A DNA stretch of 64,000 nucleotides from Vibrio hyugaensis (GTDB taxonomy: Bacteria; Pseudomonadota; Gammaproteobacteria; Enterobacterales; Vibrionaceae), in the NCBI RefSeq assembly GCF_002906655.1, contig NZ_CP025795.1:1674001-1738000 (forward strand), given 5' to 3'. The notes under the pieces are model-generated. The model was not told the origin of the DNA. It searched no databases and saw only the letters and a program-made list of their open reading frames with translations. How positions within the stretch are numbered: the stretch's first letter is position 1; every line of letters begins with the position of its first letter. A program made the translations under genes and the position numbers. Of the stretch, positions 25,224-34,846 are shown one piece after another.

Positions 25224-26456
25224 ATGTCTGATTTAACGATGTCCGATACACAAACGATTCAAACTCAAGCTAAGCATCCGATGTTTTTCCTGATGAACAA
25301 CGTGATTCAAAACTACGCTTGGGGCAGTACTACTTCTGTTAACCAACTGTTTGGCATTGAAAACCCAACGGGCGAACCACAAGCAGAAGTATGGATGGGC
25401 GCGCATCCAAACGGTTGCTCATTGGTGATGGTAAACGGTGAGGAGACCAAACTCTCTTCACTGATTGCTCAAGACATGAATGCCTTTCTGAGTGAAGAAG
25501 TCACAAACCGTTTTGGTGAACTTCCATACCTGTTTAAAGTGCTTGCCGCTGAGAAAGCACTGTCGATTCAGGTTCACCCAAACAAACAACAAGCAGAATT
25601 AGGCTTTGCACTGGAAGAAAAACAAGGCATTCCCCTAACCGCTGCAAACCGTAACTACAAAGATCCAAACCACAAACCTGAGTTGGTTTACGCGCTAACC
25701 GAATACCAAGCGATGAATGGCTTCCGCCCAACAAGTGAAATCATCAGCTTCTTCTCTGAGCTGGCGATTCCTGAGCTGCAAGGCTTGGTGGGTGACCTTA
25801 TCGCAAACCAAACGCCAACTGGCTTGGCGACCTTCTTCTCGGGTCTACTGTCACTAGAGGGCGAACAGAAAGAGATGGCGTTGACGGTGCTATTGGCTCA
25901 AGCTCGCATCACCGACTTACCTCTGTTCAACCTCATTCTTGAACTAGAGAAGCAATACCCTGGCGATATTGGTTTATTTGCACCACTGATGCTCAATGTC
26001 ATTACCCTACAACCGGGCGATGCCATGTTCTTAGATGCAGAAACGCCACACGCTTACTTGAAAGGTACAGGTCTTGAGATCATGGCGAACTCAGACAACG
26101 TACTGCGCGCGGGTCTGACACCAAAATACATGGACGTGAAAGAACTCGTTGCGTGTACACGCTTCAACGAGAAGCCATTCGACAGCTTATTGCTCGCACC
26201 AAACGAAATCGACGATATGTTGGAATACCCAATTCCTGTGGACGATTTCAAATTCGCCATCGTTAAGCAAGCTCACCAACGCACTCTAGAAGTTCAAACC
26301 GCTGAGATCCTTATGCCTCTGGACACCAAACTTGTGCTAACTCACGCAAACGGCGAAACATGCGTAATTGAAAAAGGACAATCTGTTTTCATTCCGGCTT
26401 ACGCAAAACAGGTTACTTTGGATTGTGAAGGTCGTGTCGCACGCGCTTACAGTTAA
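25224..26456 (+). CDS. manA: Mannose-6-phosphate isomerase, class I
   Basis: Zinc enzyme that converts mannose-6-phosphate to fructose-6-phosphate. Family landmarks: NVIQNYAWGS near the start, the zinc-binding QVHPNK (QxH), NHKPELVYALTEYQAMNGFRP, and the second cupin with ETPHAYLKGTGLEIMANSDNVLRAGLTPKYMDV. The length is 410 residues, slightly over E. coli ManA. An in-frame ATG at 25239 is an alternative start. It is the downstream gene of the A-B-C permease operon, giving direct entry of imported mannose-6-phosphate into glycolysis. Confidence 0.95.
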   Translation: MSDLTMSDTQTIQTQAKHPMFFLMNNVIQNYAWGSTTSVNQLFGIENPTGEPQAEVWMGAHPNGCSLVMVNGEETKLSSLIAQDMNAFLSEEVTNRFGELPYLFKVLAAEKALSIQVHPNKQQAELGFALEEKQGIPLTAANRNYKDPNHKPELVYALTEYQAMNGFRPTSEIISFFSELAIPELQGLVGDLIANQTPTGLATFFSGLLSLEGEQKEMALTVLLAQARITDLPLFNLILELEKQYPGDIGLFAPLMLNVITLQPGDAMFLDAETPHAYLKGTGLEIMANSDNVLRAGLTPKYMDVKELVACTRFNEKPFDSLLLAPNEIDDMLEYPIPVDDFKFAIVKQAHQRTLEVQTAEILMPLDTKLVLTHANGETCVIEKGQSVFIPAYAKQVTLDCEGRVARAYS

Positions 26457-26487
26457 TCGTTATTATTAATAGTACGTCACTAAAACC

Positions 26488-26520
26488 AACGCCTCGCCAC
26501 TCGCGGGGCGTTTTGCTTTT
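26488..26520 (+). terminator. Rho-independent terminator of manA
   Basis: Ten-base stem AACGCCTCGC / GCGGGGCGTT (one G-T pair) with a 5-base loop and TTTTGCTTTT after it. Confidence 0.85.
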
Positions 26521-26657
26521 AACCTTAGTCTTTTTAACCCTAGTAAAGCAATGGTTAATTGAGCACTATAGTCTTGATCCAAAACAGAAAAATTTCCCTA
26601 CAAAACCAAGAAACTGTGTAAGACTTATTGAGTAGCCCTGTTGATAAAGGTGGCAAG

Positions 26658-27593
26658 ATGACTCATAGAAACGCTCGCTCTCTTCATGCCATTATCGGCG
26701 CACTCGTCGGTGATGCAGCATCTCTCGGATTTCATTGGCTTTACGATCAAGAACTCATCAGGCAGTTTGGTTCTCCGCATCCGGAATTTCATCAACCTAA
26801 CCGAACTGAATACCATGACAAAGGTTATTTTGCCCACGGTAGCAAGCAAGTCGGTGACCTCACCCACTATGGCGCACAGCTTGTTGCCATGTTAGATGCT
26901 CTGGTTCAAACCGGACACTACGACGAGGCGCGTTACATTCGCTCCTTTCGAGAATGGTTTGATTTTGGTGGTAAATGGCAGGGTTATACAGACAAACCAA
27001 CTAAGCAAACACTGCTCAACATTCATGAGTTGGAAGCCAAAGAGCTGCGTGTGACCCTATGTGGGGCTGACGACACACAAAACCCTGCATTATCTAAGCT
27101 TCCGCCGTTGGTGGCTTTTCATTCCGATGATGACAAACTCGCTAAACTGGTCGACTCCGCCGTGAGGGTTACCAATAACAACGACACCGCAGTTATGTAT
27201 GCCCAAGCTGTCGCAGTGATGATTCAGATGGCATTGCAAGGCGCTGCGCCCAAAGCGTGTGTAATGGCAGCTCAGACGGTTTCTCCAAAGATTGCTAACG
27301 ATATTCAACGTGCAGAGGCGATGAGCGGCAGAACCGCCACCAGCGTTGCGGAGTCCGTTGGAATGCATTGCGGTTTAGACGCTTCATTTGTGGTGATTTG
27401 TCATTTGTTGATGAACTCAGAAAGCTACGAAACCACCATGCGTGAGAACATTTACTGTGGCGGCGATTCAAGTGGGCGAGCTATTCCGCTCGGTGCCATT
27501 CTCGGGGCAAGTTACTACGACACGCCAATGTCGATTCCAAATCATTGGATGGATCAAACCGCGCTACCTCGCCGTTTACTGCAGTGTTTATAA
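26658..27593 (+). CDS. ADP-ribosylglycohydrolase family protein (DraG/ARH-like)
   Basis: Member of the ADP-ribosyl-glycohydrolase fold family, 311 residues. The start HAIIGALVGDAASLGFHWLYD matches the metal-site GxxxGDA motif. GGKWQGYTDKPT and the C-terminal YCGGDSSGRAIPLGAILGA fit the second metal motif, although the usual GGDTD is GGDSS here, so catalytic metal binding may differ. ATG 26658 is chosen (AAAGGTGG upstream). It stands alone. Members act on ADP-ribosylated proteins or small molecules; the substrate here is not known. Confidence 0.82.
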   Translation: MTHRNARSLHAIIGALVGDAASLGFHWLYDQELIRQFGSPHPEFHQPNRTEYHDKGYFAHGSKQVGDLTHYGAQLVAMLDALVQTGHYDEARYIRSFREWFDFGGKWQGYTDKPTKQTLLNIHELEAKELRVTLCGADDTQNPALSKLPPLVAFHSDDDKLAKLVDSAVRVTNNNDTAVMYAQAVAVMIQMALQGAAPKACVMAAQTVSPKIANDIQRAEAMSGRTATSVAESVGMHCGLDASFVVICHLLMNSESYETTMRENIYCGGDSSGRAIPLGAILGASYYDTPMSIPNHWMDQTALPRRLLQCL

Positions 27594-27737
27594 CCCTCTT
27601 CAACCAGCGAAAAGAACAGAACCCAAACTCTGGTCTTTTCGTTGGTGATGATTTGAATCTTGCCTGACAGAAATAATCCTCGAAATCTTTACGCTATCCA
27701 CCTACATTGAAGATAAAGCAAATCAAAGAGATAGCCT

Positions 27738-28643
27738 ATGGACCTTAACTTGTTAAAAACGTTTGATGCGGTCATGAAGTCAAAAAGTGTCAACGATGCC
27801 GCTACCGCGTTAAACATCACTGCGCCCGCCGTGAGTCACGCACTCAACAAGTTAAGAGATCAATACCAAGATCCCCTCTTTGTTCGTCAAGGCAGAGGTA
27901 TTGTGCCGACGAATTTCGCGATTGAGCTACACGCAGAAATCAAAGAGCCTTTAAGTCTATTGATTAACGGTTCGAAATCTCGTCAAGAATTCACGCCAGA
28001 AACCAGCCAACGTACGTTTCGAATCTCTAGCCATAAAGATATCGATTTAATGCTCGTGCCAGCCTTAGCGAAATACAAATCCCAGCATGCGCCCTTGGTT
28101 TCTATTGAAGCAGATGTGGAACACTTGAACGAACAAGACCGCCAAGACGACTTGAGACGCCGACGCGTGGATGTGATCCTTGCTACCGTGCCTTTGACGG
28201 ATCATGGTTATCACAATGAATTGCTGTTTGAACAGGAACTTATGGTGACAGTAAGCCAAGATCATCCTCGTATTCAGGACGAGCTCACGTACGACGATTT
28301 CATGCGTGAATCTCATGTAACTTGGCGAACGCAGCGACTTAACACCAACGCTTTAGACTCTTTGATCATCGAAGATACGCTTCCCCCGAGACAAGTGGCG
28401 TATTCCACCGGCTCGACCATGACAGCGCTGCAGTTAGTGTCTCAAACCAACTGGATCTGCGTTACGTCGCGTTGGTTCTCTGACAACTTGACAAGCAAGC
28501 TCGGATTGAACGCTTTCCCTTTGCCCTTTGAAACCAATAAGGTGCCTATTTATATGACTTGGCATCAATCACAAAAGAACGACAAAGGGCATGAATGGCT
28601 AAGGAATGCGATTAAACAAGCGGTCACTCAATCCATTGAGTAA
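27738..28643 (+). CDS. LysR-family transcriptional regulator
   Basis: LTTR of 301 residues. The N-terminal helix-turn-helix is LKTFDAVMKSKSVNDAATALNITAPAVSHALNKLRD (about residues 5-40), and the style DPLFVRQGRGIVPT is typical of the NodD/LeuO-like group. The effector domain follows from about 90. It converges with the yiaVW operon, sharing a terminator. No target is evident from the neighbours; control of distant genes or of itself is possible. Confidence 0.87.
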   Translation: MDLNLLKTFDAVMKSKSVNDAATALNITAPAVSHALNKLRDQYQDPLFVRQGRGIVPTNFAIELHAEIKEPLSLLINGSKSRQEFTPETSQRTFRISSHKDIDLMLVPALAKYKSQHAPLVSIEADVEHLNEQDRQDDLRRRRVDVILATVPLTDHGYHNELLFEQELMVTVSQDHPRIQDELTYDDFMRESHVTWRTQRLNTNALDSLIIEDTLPPRQVAYSTGSTMTALQLVSQTNWICVTSRWFSDNLTSKLGLNAFPLPFETNKVPIYMTWHQSQKNDKGHEWLRNAIKQAVTQSIE

Positions 28644-28674
28644 CAGACGAGCAATAGCAGTACACCCATAGAAA

Positions 28675-28701
28675 AAGGGCAAAGCCTACTGCCTTGCCCT
28701 T
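28675..28701. terminator. Bidirectional terminator between the LysR gene and yiaV
   Basis: Stem AAGGGCAA / TTGCCCTT with an 11-base loop. On the - strand it is followed by TTTTCTATG. Confidence 0.75.
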
Positions 28702-28708
28702 GATGTCA

Positions 28709-29704
28709 TTAGCCTTCGAATAGCCAGTTTTGCCAACTCTGCATTCTAAGAATCACTTTACGTACGATACTGAACATTTCCCATTTCGGTGAGTACACCG
28801 CGACATGTGCATCTGTGCCGGATGGCAATGGCATGTCTTTGACTAAGTCTGGATTATCCAATTCCACTTTCACTAAGATTCGGCCACCCGCAGGAATTTG
28901 CTCTGGGTATTTCATATTCCCTGATGGTGATACCGCGCCCTGAGCAAAAATGTCATTCACTTGTGTCACATGCGCCTGATAAGCATGACCGGGAATGGTA
29001 TTGAAGGTCACTTCCGCCGGATAACCGACTTTCACATATCGTGCTGGTGCTTGTTTAAATGCAGCAAACAGTTGTTTGTCTTCTTTGTGGACGAAGGTCA
29101 GGTTGCCTTGAAATGGCACAATACGACTCTTCATACCCGGACGCAGCGCCACTTGCGTGACATAGCCATCCGTTGGTGCGGTAACGGTGGTTTTGCTCAG
29201 ATTAAACTGCGCAACCTCAAGCTCTGATTGGTATTTGCTTTGATTGGCTTTTTGCTCAAGTAATTGGTTCTCAATGTTGTCGATTTTCTCTTGAGAAGAG
29301 TAACCTTTGCTTCCCAGCTTTTTGTATCTCACTAATTCAGATTGGTAAAAATCAATCGCTGATTCCGTGCGTTTGATGTCACTTTGAATACGGTTCACTT
29401 TGTCTTTAAATGGCGTGTCGTCAATTTGATAAAGTGGATCACCCGCTTTCACTTGCTGGTTTCCTTGCACATACACTTGGGTAACCATGCCTTCTACCTG
29501 AGACGTGATTGGCGTCGTCACGCTATACAAACGCGCCATGCGAGAAACCGGTTGATACATCGCCATGTAGAGAAAGATCCAACCAACGATGAACATGCCA
29601 ATGACCGACGCGGTGGTGAGTGTCCACTTGGTTTTAGGCACACGAAAAACTCGAAACACGATAACGCACAGCGCTACGTAACTTAGGATGATGAGTGTTT
29701 CCAT
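28709..29704 (-). CDS. yiaV: HlyD-family membrane fusion protein (YiaV-like)
   Basis: Periplasmic adaptor of 331 residues anchored by one N-terminal helix (VIGMFIVGWIFLYMAMYQ, about 34-51). The biotinyl-lipoyl halves lie around a coiled coil: TSQVEGMVTQVYVQGNQQVKAGDPLYQID, then the helical hairpin, then TVTAPTDGYVTQVALRPG. A beta-barrel domain follows. It is encoded with a DUF3302 protein exactly as in E. coli yiaVW; its ATG shares a base with the upstream stop (TAATG). Adaptors normally pair with a transporter, but none is adjacent, so the small partner may form or recruit the inner-membrane part. Confidence 0.85.
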   Translation of the reverse strand: METLIILSYVALCVIVFRVFRVPKTKWTLTTASVIGMFIVGWIFLYMAMYQPVSRMARLYSVTTPITSQVEGMVTQVYVQGNQQVKAGDPLYQIDDTPFKDKVNRIQSDIKRTESAIDFYQSELVRYKKLGSKGYSSQEKIDNIENQLLEQKANQSKYQSELEVAQFNLSKTTVTAPTDGYVTQVALRPGMKSRIVPFQGNLTFVHKEDKQLFAAFKQAPARYVKVGYPAEVTFNTIPGHAYQAHVTQVNDIFAQGAVSPSGNMKYPEQIPAGGRILVKVELDNPDLVKDMPLPSGTDAHVAVYSPKWEMFSIVRKVILRMQSWQNWLFEG

Positions 29705-30027
29705 TATTCTTCCCCTTTCGCTTGCTCAAGTTGATGGATGCGGGCCAACAGCTGCTCGTAATCTTGTTGAGATATCGAAGGCTTAGCACCTAACCAGTTT
29801 TTCTTCTCTCCGTCGTACATGGTTGCCCAGATCCAAAGGAACGGCCAAATCACATGGAGGAAGAACAAGCTCACCCATCCCGCAACATGAATCGCATCGG
29901 CATGAGGGTGGTTACGTTTTTTCGCAATTTCGTAGGGAATATCGTGCAGGGCAATCAATCCAAAAATCAGAATCAACAGCACCACAAATAAGATCGCCAG
30001 AGAGGCGTAGTCCAGGGTTAAATTCAT
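29704..30027 (-). CDS. yiaW: DUF3302 inner-membrane protein (YiaW-like)
   Basis: Protein of 107 residues, the same length as E. coli YiaW. It has two hydrophobic helices (YASLAILFVVLLILIFGLIAL and AGWVSLFFLHVIWPFLWIWA) separated by HDIPYEIAKKRNHPHADAI, and a polar C-terminus. ATG 30027 is preceded by TAGGAGC, which fixes the start and excludes the 15-residue extension. It forms a two-gene operon with yiaV. The biochemical role is unknown. Confidence 0.85.
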   Translation of the reverse strand: MNLTLDYASLAILFVVLLILIFGLIALHDIPYEIAKKRNHPHADAIHVAGWVSLFFLHVIWPFLWIWATMYDGEKKNWLGAKPSISQQDYEQLLARIHQLEQAKGEE

Positions 30028-30451
30028 TGTGGAAGCTCCTAGTTTAAGACGTTCTAGACGTTTAAGACGCACTAAACACTGCTAAAACGTAACTGAGTGA
30101 TGACTTTCCTTAAGCTTGTCGCTCCGTCGCAATGAAGAAATAGTAGGATGAGGCTTACATCAGGACTATTGATTCCTGTTTAAATGACAGTTTAGTGATA
30201 TTTAATTGTCCATAAAATCATCAAGTTAGACCTCTATACCCATTCAAGTTATGAATGGTTTCATAATAAGCAGAACAGGATCGAATCTCGCTTTCTACAG
30301 ATAGAAAAAAGCGATACCAATATTGATATCGCTTTGGATAAGGTTGCAAGACCAGTAAATATTCCGAAAAAATCGATTGGACCCCTCCATCTCTCTAAAC
30401 GGGTATTAATAACCCGGCACAAGCAACAAACCTAAAATCACTTTTATCTGT
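30028..30451. other. Intergenic stretch with tandem 9-mers upstream of yiaW
   Basis: No gene is seen. At 30043-30069 three 9-mers lie head to tail (TTTAAGACG, TTCTAGACG, TTTAAGACG) directly before the yiaW ribosome site; they may bind a regulator. The other end holds the terminator of the HAD gene at 30308-30335. Confidence 0.5.
30308..30335 (-). terminator. Terminator of the exported HAD gene
   Basis: Stem AAAGCGATA / TATCGCTTT; on the - strand it is followed by TTTTCTATC. It lies 117 bases after the stop of the gene at 30452-31309. Confidence 0.6.
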
Positions 30452-31309
30452 CTACTGACCTAAACAAGTATCACCAATACGCGCTGGGGCGATCTGGTCT
30501 AAGACTTTGTTTAACGCTTTCCAATCACTTGCCATCTTGTTGGCTTGCTCTTGCGTTAGCACCGTGCCATTGGCAGCAATGCGGTCGTGCTCCACCTTCG
30601 TGTAGTGGAAAATCGTCATATCGATCGCTTTGTCGTCTTTGTAAGCATTTTCCATGTTGACGACGTTCTTTTTGCTGTCATCGACAAACACGACGTCACT
30701 GAAACTTTGACCTGTTTTATCCAGAATGTACTCAAGCATGGTGCCCTTGTTCATTCCCGTGGTCATCATGACGCCGTTGATGTAACTCATCGGACGCTCA
30801 GGGTTATCAATATAAACCGGCAAAGATTCCGCCCCTTTTTCCTTAAGCGCGGTACGAGTCATATCGAATTGGTTACGCATTAACTCTCGTTCGGTCGCGT
30901 AACGATAGTTCGGAGAGCGAGACGTTAACGCCATAACCGTTAAGCCTTCATCTTGCCAACCACGAAGCATGGCAGGTACATCACTTTCAATGGTTTTCAT
31001 CGGAACCAGTTCGTACAGCATGCCAATAGAGTCTTGGAACAGGCAATCTACTTTGTCAGATTCTTTTGGCTTCACATCGAGTTTGCCTCGTTGCCATTGG
31101 TACCAAATATCACCACCGATATCGGACGTTGAAGTCAGCAATGTGTTATCAATATCGACCACAATCAGGGGATTTTTTCCTGCTTGTTTGAGTTGGTTTA
31201 CTTTAGCCGCAACGTCGTTAAAGCTGTTGGTATCTTTGACAACCACATCCGCCATTGCATTAGTAGCAAAAGACAGAGCGCAAAATAGAACCGCTTTTTT
31301 TAGCGTCAT
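30452..31309 (-). CDS. Exported HAD-superfamily protein (DUF2608)
   Basis: Periplasmic or secreted HAD phosphatase-like protein of 285 residues. It has a signal peptide (MTLKKAVLFCALSFATNAMA-DV), then HAD motif I VVDIDNTLLTS (the two catalytic aspartates), motif II region ALTSRSP, and motif III/IV FVDDSKKN. ATG 31309 has CTAAGGAAA upstream. DUF2608 proteins are known from Legionella and Coxiella as well as Vibrio. The substrate is unknown. It is monocistronic. Confidence 0.82.
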   Translation of the reverse strand: MTLKKAVLFCALSFATNAMADVVVKDTNSFNDVAAKVNQLKQAGKNPLIVVDIDNTLLTSTSDIGGDIWYQWQRGKLDVKPKESDKVDCLFQDSIGMLYELVPMKTIESDVPAMLRGWQDEGLTVMALTSRSPNYRYATERELMRNQFDMTRTALKEKGAESLPVYIDNPERPMSYINGVMMTTGMNKGTMLEYILDKTGQSFSDVVFVDDSKKNVVNMENAYKDDKAIDMTIFHYTKVEHDRIAANGTVLTQEQANKMASDWKALNKVLDQIAPARIGDTCLGQ

Positions 31310-31629
31310 AGTATTTCCTTAGTTTGATTGTTTCGACTAGCTCGAGTTCGTCAAACAACACTTACGTTATAACATAACAAAAACACAGTAACTTGTTGTT
31401 ACGTTCCGACTATATAGTTGATGTCCATCACATAAATGGGAGCAAGGTTTCATTTTGGAACTCCGCTCATCGGATCTCCCACAAAGTTTCAGTGCTTCAA
31501 GGCGCCAGCTTGCGACAAACAAAAAAAGAGCAGAGACGAATCTCTGCCCTTTTACCTGCGCTCAATGATTAAGCTTGATAGTAAACGCTTCTTCCCGACA
31601 AATTAGCGCTGTATTAACTTCTGTATGCG
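31310..31629. other. Intergenic stretch between the HAD gene and yeaR
   Basis: No gene is seen. It contains two small palindromes, GTTAT-aac-ATAAC at 31366-31378 and GTAAC-ttgtt-GTTAC at 31388-31402. These lie upstream of the HAD gene and could be regulatory. It also holds the yeaR-side terminator at 31521-31547. Confidence 0.4.
31521..31547 (-). terminator. Terminator of the norVW-yeaR operon
   Basis: On the - strand a 7-base stem GCAGAGA / TCTCTGC with a 4-base loop is followed by TCTTTTTTTG. Confidence 0.8.
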
Positions 31630-31968
31630 TTATTTCTTCGCGTGGAACATCGCTTGCCCACTCTTGTCCTTATTCGACCAGAAATTGATGTTGAACTGAG
31701 CATCATCGCTCATCTCAATACGGTGCCAGTACTGCGGTGGGCTGGTAGCAAACTGGCCTGCATTAATCACCACCACTACTTCTGCTTCTGTGGCGTGTTC
31801 ATCAGCAAAGCCGTAGTAAGTCACTTGCCCTTCCATGACGCACAGCTGTCCAAACACTCCCTCAGCGGTATTGTGATGAGTCAGTAGCGCTGGTGGCACA
31901 TTGCCTTTAGTGAAGAAAGGCGTTGAACGTTGAACAGTCCAGTCTTTAGGAATTCGTAGATGCGACAT
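31630..31968 (-). CDS. yeaR: DUF1971 cupin protein (YeaR-like)
   Basis: Small cupin-fold protein of 112 residues resembling E. coli YeaR (RSTPFFTKGNVPPALLTHHNT, VMEGQVTYYGFADEH, AGQFATSPPQYWHRIEM). YeaR in E. coli is induced by nitrate and nitric oxide. Here it starts 42 bases after the norW stop with AGAGAGGG as ribosome site and no terminator between, so it appears to be the third gene of the norVW operon. That supports a role in reactive-nitrogen stress. The biochemical activity is unknown. Confidence 0.8.
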   Translation of the reverse strand: MSHLRIPKDWTVQRSTPFFTKGNVPPALLTHHNTAEGVFGQLCVMEGQVTYYGFADEHATEAEVVVVINAGQFATSPPQYWHRIEMSDDAQFNINFWSNKDKSGQAMFHAKK

Positions 31969-32010
31969 AATGATACCCTCTCTAATTACAATTCTTTTCG
32001 TGTAAATCGG

Positions 32011-33159
32011 TTAAGCCTGAGCGGCTTGAGACAACTCTCGAAGTAATGGAAATGCTTGCGTAACTTGTTCTCCCGTCACGACGAAGCCCATGAGTCGGCT
32101 ATTTTCATCTTCTGCCTTCGCGGCAATGCCAGTTTGAGAAATCTGCACACTCCAACTCGTCACCGAACTAAAATCGCCCGCTAATTGAATTGGATAACTC
32201 GGTGTTTTCACCTTTACCATCATAGGCGGTAGTTTCAACTCTGCTTCTTGCCCCAGTAACTGTTTGCCTAACACATTGGCACTTAGCACGATCGGTTGGA
32301 GATACGGCATCATTCGACCTTGGATCTCAGCACAATCACCTAATGCAAACACATTGGCTGCTGATGTCTGTAGTCGAGTATCCACCTTGATGCCTTTATT
32401 CACGCTCAACCCACAAGCCTTCGCTAACCAAGTGTTAGCACGTAAACCCGCCGCTGAAATCACCACATCAGCTTCGATTGTTTTACCTTTGCTCAAGCTT
32501 ACCACCAGCGAATCATCTGAATGATTGATCGCAACAACCCCAGTCTCCAAGGCAAGTTGAATACCTTGCTGCTTAAGTTGATTCTCGAGCGGCAATGCAA
32601 CGAATTCAGGAATCAAGTTAGCGAGCAAACGGGGATTCGGCTCAACCACCGTAACCGCTTTACCACTGGTTGCGAGATCCATGGCGATCTCGACGCCGAT
32701 CAAACCACCACCCATTACTAGAATTCGTTTCGCACGGCTGATTTGCTCTTCCGCTAATTGATATTCTTGTAGCGAGTTTAGCGTTATCACCTTCGGTGCT
32801 GCATCACCAGATATTGGCGGCACAAAGGCTTTCGCGCCTGTCGCAAACACCAGTTTGGAGTAAGGATAGGTTTGGCCGTTGGCTACCACTTGCTGAGCTT
32901 GCACGTCGACATGCTCAATCATGGTATGGGCGAACAGTTCGATGTTGTGTTCCTGTGCAAACGCCTCACCACTTTTAACCACTAAGTCTTGGGCAGTTTG
33001 CTTGTTGCTGAATACATGACTCAAATCGGGCTTGTTGTATTCCGCGCCATCATCAGCAGTAAACACTTGCAGCGGAATATGTGCGTCCATTCGACGCACT
33101 GTTTTCACCAATTGGTAAGCCGCAAAGCCGCTACCAATAATCACAATAGGTGCTTGCAT
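32011..33159 (-). CDS. norW: NADH:flavorubredoxin reductase NorW
   Basis: FAD-dependent reductase of 382 residues that passes electrons from NADH to the flavorubredoxin NorV. The N-terminal FAD Rossmann motif is IVIIGSGFAAYQLVK, the NAD motif is ILVMGGGLIGVEIAMDLATSG, and the second FAD motif is NVFALGDCAEIQG. ATG 33159 follows AAGGGGG and lies 11 bases after the norV stop; the track-length frame extending into norV is rejected. Cytoplasmic. Confidence 0.92.
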   Translation of the reverse strand: MQAPIVIIGSGFAAYQLVKTVRRMDAHIPLQVFTADDGAEYNKPDLSHVFSNKQTAQDLVVKSGEAFAQEHNIELFAHTMIEHVDVQAQQVVANGQTYPYSKLVFATGAKAFVPPISGDAAPKVITLNSLQEYQLAEEQISRAKRILVMGGGLIGVEIAMDLATSGKAVTVVEPNPRLLANLIPEFVALPLENQLKQQGIQLALETGVVAINHSDDSLVVSLSKGKTIEADVVISAAGLRANTWLAKACGLSVNKGIKVDTRLQTSAANVFALGDCAEIQGRMMPYLQPIVLSANVLGKQLLGQEAELKLPPMMVKVKTPSYPIQLAGDFSSVTSWSVQISQTGIAAKAEDENSRLMGFVVTGEQVTQAFPLLRELSQAAQA

Positions 33160-33169
33160 ATTTGCCCCC

Positions 33170-34672
33170 TTACCCGTTGTATTCGACAAAGACGTCTTTA
33201 CCCAAGTGGCATTCTGGGCATAGGAAGTAATCTGGCACTTCAGACCATGCCGTACCCGGTTCAACGCCTTGGTTAGGCTCGCCTTTAGCTGGGTCATAAA
33301 CCCAATTACAAACGGTGCAAACCATGCATTGACAATCTGCGGGATGCGCCTCGGTACTAGGGTTGCTAGGAGCAGCATCTACTGCCGCTTGTGTTGTCGA
33401 TGGCGCAGCGGGTTGGGATTGAACTTGTGGTGCAGACGCCGCAATCGCCGGAGCAAGAACTGGGCTCGTCAAGTTATGCTTCGCCCACAATTTCGCGATG
33501 TTCTGACCATGTTCACGGCACTCACGCATCGCTTTACCATCTGGTCGCCATTTGGTTTTCAAACTCACTGCGGTTTCAAAGCCTGCGTCGGTCAATCGAG
33601 CATGGATACGGTCTACCGCACCACCATTCCACCCGTAGCTGCCGAACGCAGCGGCTTTCTTGGCTTTGAAGCGCAGACCGGTAATTTCTTCCAGCATGCC
33701 TGCGATCTTCGGCATCATGACGTTGTTCATGGTAGACGAACCAACCAAGATGCCTTTTGAGCGGAATACGTTGGCGAGAATTTCATTCTTATCATGCTTA
33801 GAGACATTAAAGACTTTGACCGCCACGCCAGGATCGACATCGTGAATACCTTGCGCAATTGCATCAGCCATCATTCGAGTGTTGTTTGACATAGAATCGT
33901 AGAAAATCGTAATGCGATCTTCTTGATAATTGTCTGCCCACGCCAAGTATTGCTCGATGATTTGAGCGGGATTATCGCGCCATACAATACCGTGTGATGT
34001 TGCGATCATGTCTACAGGCAGATTGAAGCTCAGCACTTCTTTGATTTTGGCTGTTACCAAGCTGCTGAATGGCGTTAGGATGTTTGAGTAGTAACGTAAA
34101 CACTGCTCCATCAACTCATTTTGGTCCACTTCATCATTGAATAAGCGTTCATCGCAGTAGTGCTGACCAAATGCGTCGTTACTGAATAACACTGCATCGC
34201 CAGTTAGGTAAGTCATCATGCTGTCCGGCCAATGCAGCATCGGCGCTTCCACGAACACCAATTGCTTACCGTTACCAATATCAATGCTCTCGCCCGTTTT
34301 CACGGTTTTGAAGTTCCACTCAGGATGGTGGTGATGACCTACAATCGAATCAATCGCCGCTTCTGTACAGTAAATTGGCGTGTTCGGAATCTTCTCCATC
34401 AATGCAGACAATGCGCCTGAGTGATCTTCTTCAGCATGGTTTACTACGATAAAGTCGATAGACTTAAGGTCGATTTCCATTTCTAAATTTTGGATGAATT
34501 GTTGACTGAATCGATGATCGACCGTATCAATCAGTACGGTTTTCTCTTCACGAATTAGATAACTGTTGTAGCTGGTACCTTTTGTCATTTTGTATTCTGT
34601 ACCATGGAAGTCTTGAACTTCCCAATCGCGTTGACCTACCCAGTGGATGTTGTTTTTTACGTGAATTGTCAT
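33170..34672 (-). CDS. norV: Flavorubredoxin NorV, nitric oxide reductase
   Basis: Cytoplasmic anaerobic NO reductase, 500 residues. A beta-lactamase-like diiron domain carries HxExDH at 79-84 (HAEEDH). A flavodoxin domain with the FMN loop [13 protein letters not shown] follows. After a longer proline/alanine-rich linker than in E. coli comes a rubredoxin domain with two CxxC pairs (CTVC region and CPEC). ATG 34672 is preceded by AAGGTAG; the frame above it reaches past the sigma-54 promoter and is rejected. Transcription should depend on sigma-54 and NorR. Confidence 0.95.
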   Translation of the reverse strand: MTIHVKNNIHWVGQRDWEVQDFHGTEYKMTKGTSYNSYLIREEKTVLIDTVDHRFSQQFIQNLEMEIDLKSIDFIVVNHAEEDHSGALSALMEKIPNTPIYCTEAAIDSIVGHHHHPEWNFKTVKTGESIDIGNGKQLVFVEAPMLHWPDSMMTYLTGDAVLFSNDAFGQHYCDERLFNDEVDQNELMEQCLRYYSNILTPFSSLVTAKIKEVLSFNLPVDMIATSHGIVWRDNPAQIIEQYLAWADNYQEDRITIFYDSMSNNTRMMADAIAQGIHDVDPGVAVKVFNVSKHDKNEILANVFRSKGILVGSSTMNNVMMPKIAGMLEEITGLRFKAKKAAAFGSYGWNGGAVDRIHARLTDAGFETAVSLKTKWRPDGKAMRECREHGQNIAKLWAKHNLTSPVLAPAIAASAPQVQSQPAAPSTTQAAVDAAPSNPSTEAHPADCQCMVCTVCNWVYDPAKGEPNQGVEPGTAWSEVPDYFLCPECHLGKDVFVEYNG

Positions 34673-34720
34673 AATTACTACCTTGAATGACGGGATAAAC
34701 AAAAATAATTTCTTCTTGTA

Positions 34721-34739
34721 TTGCACTGGGCGTGCCAAC
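34721..34739 (-). promoter_or_regulatory. Sigma-54 promoter of norVW-yeaR
   Basis: On the - strand TTGGCACG-N4-GTGCA, matching the -24/-12 consensus TGGCACG-N4-TTGCA except for one base. It lies 49-67 bases before the norV ATG. Confidence 0.8.
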
Positions 34740-34791
34740 TTTTAATTGCTATATATTTCAACACTTTAATTAAAATCCAATTTTAACAACT

Positions 34792-34846
34792 GTCATTTAT
34801 ACACAGTTGAAAATTGTCATTAAGACACTACAATAGTCATATTGAC
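34792..34846. promoter_or_regulatory. Three NorR enhancer sites
   Basis: Three GT-N7-AC elements, each of the form GTCAN5AC: 34792-34802, 34816-34826 and 34836-34846. E. coli norVW also has three NorR sites of this consensus. They lie upstream of the sigma-54 promoter, between it and norR. Confidence 0.85.

Noticed and set aside
32011-33378. Longer norW reading overlapping norV
   Set aside because: The FAD motif begins directly after ATG 33159, which has a strong ribosome site; the extension is an antisense-free out-of-frame reading of the norV end.
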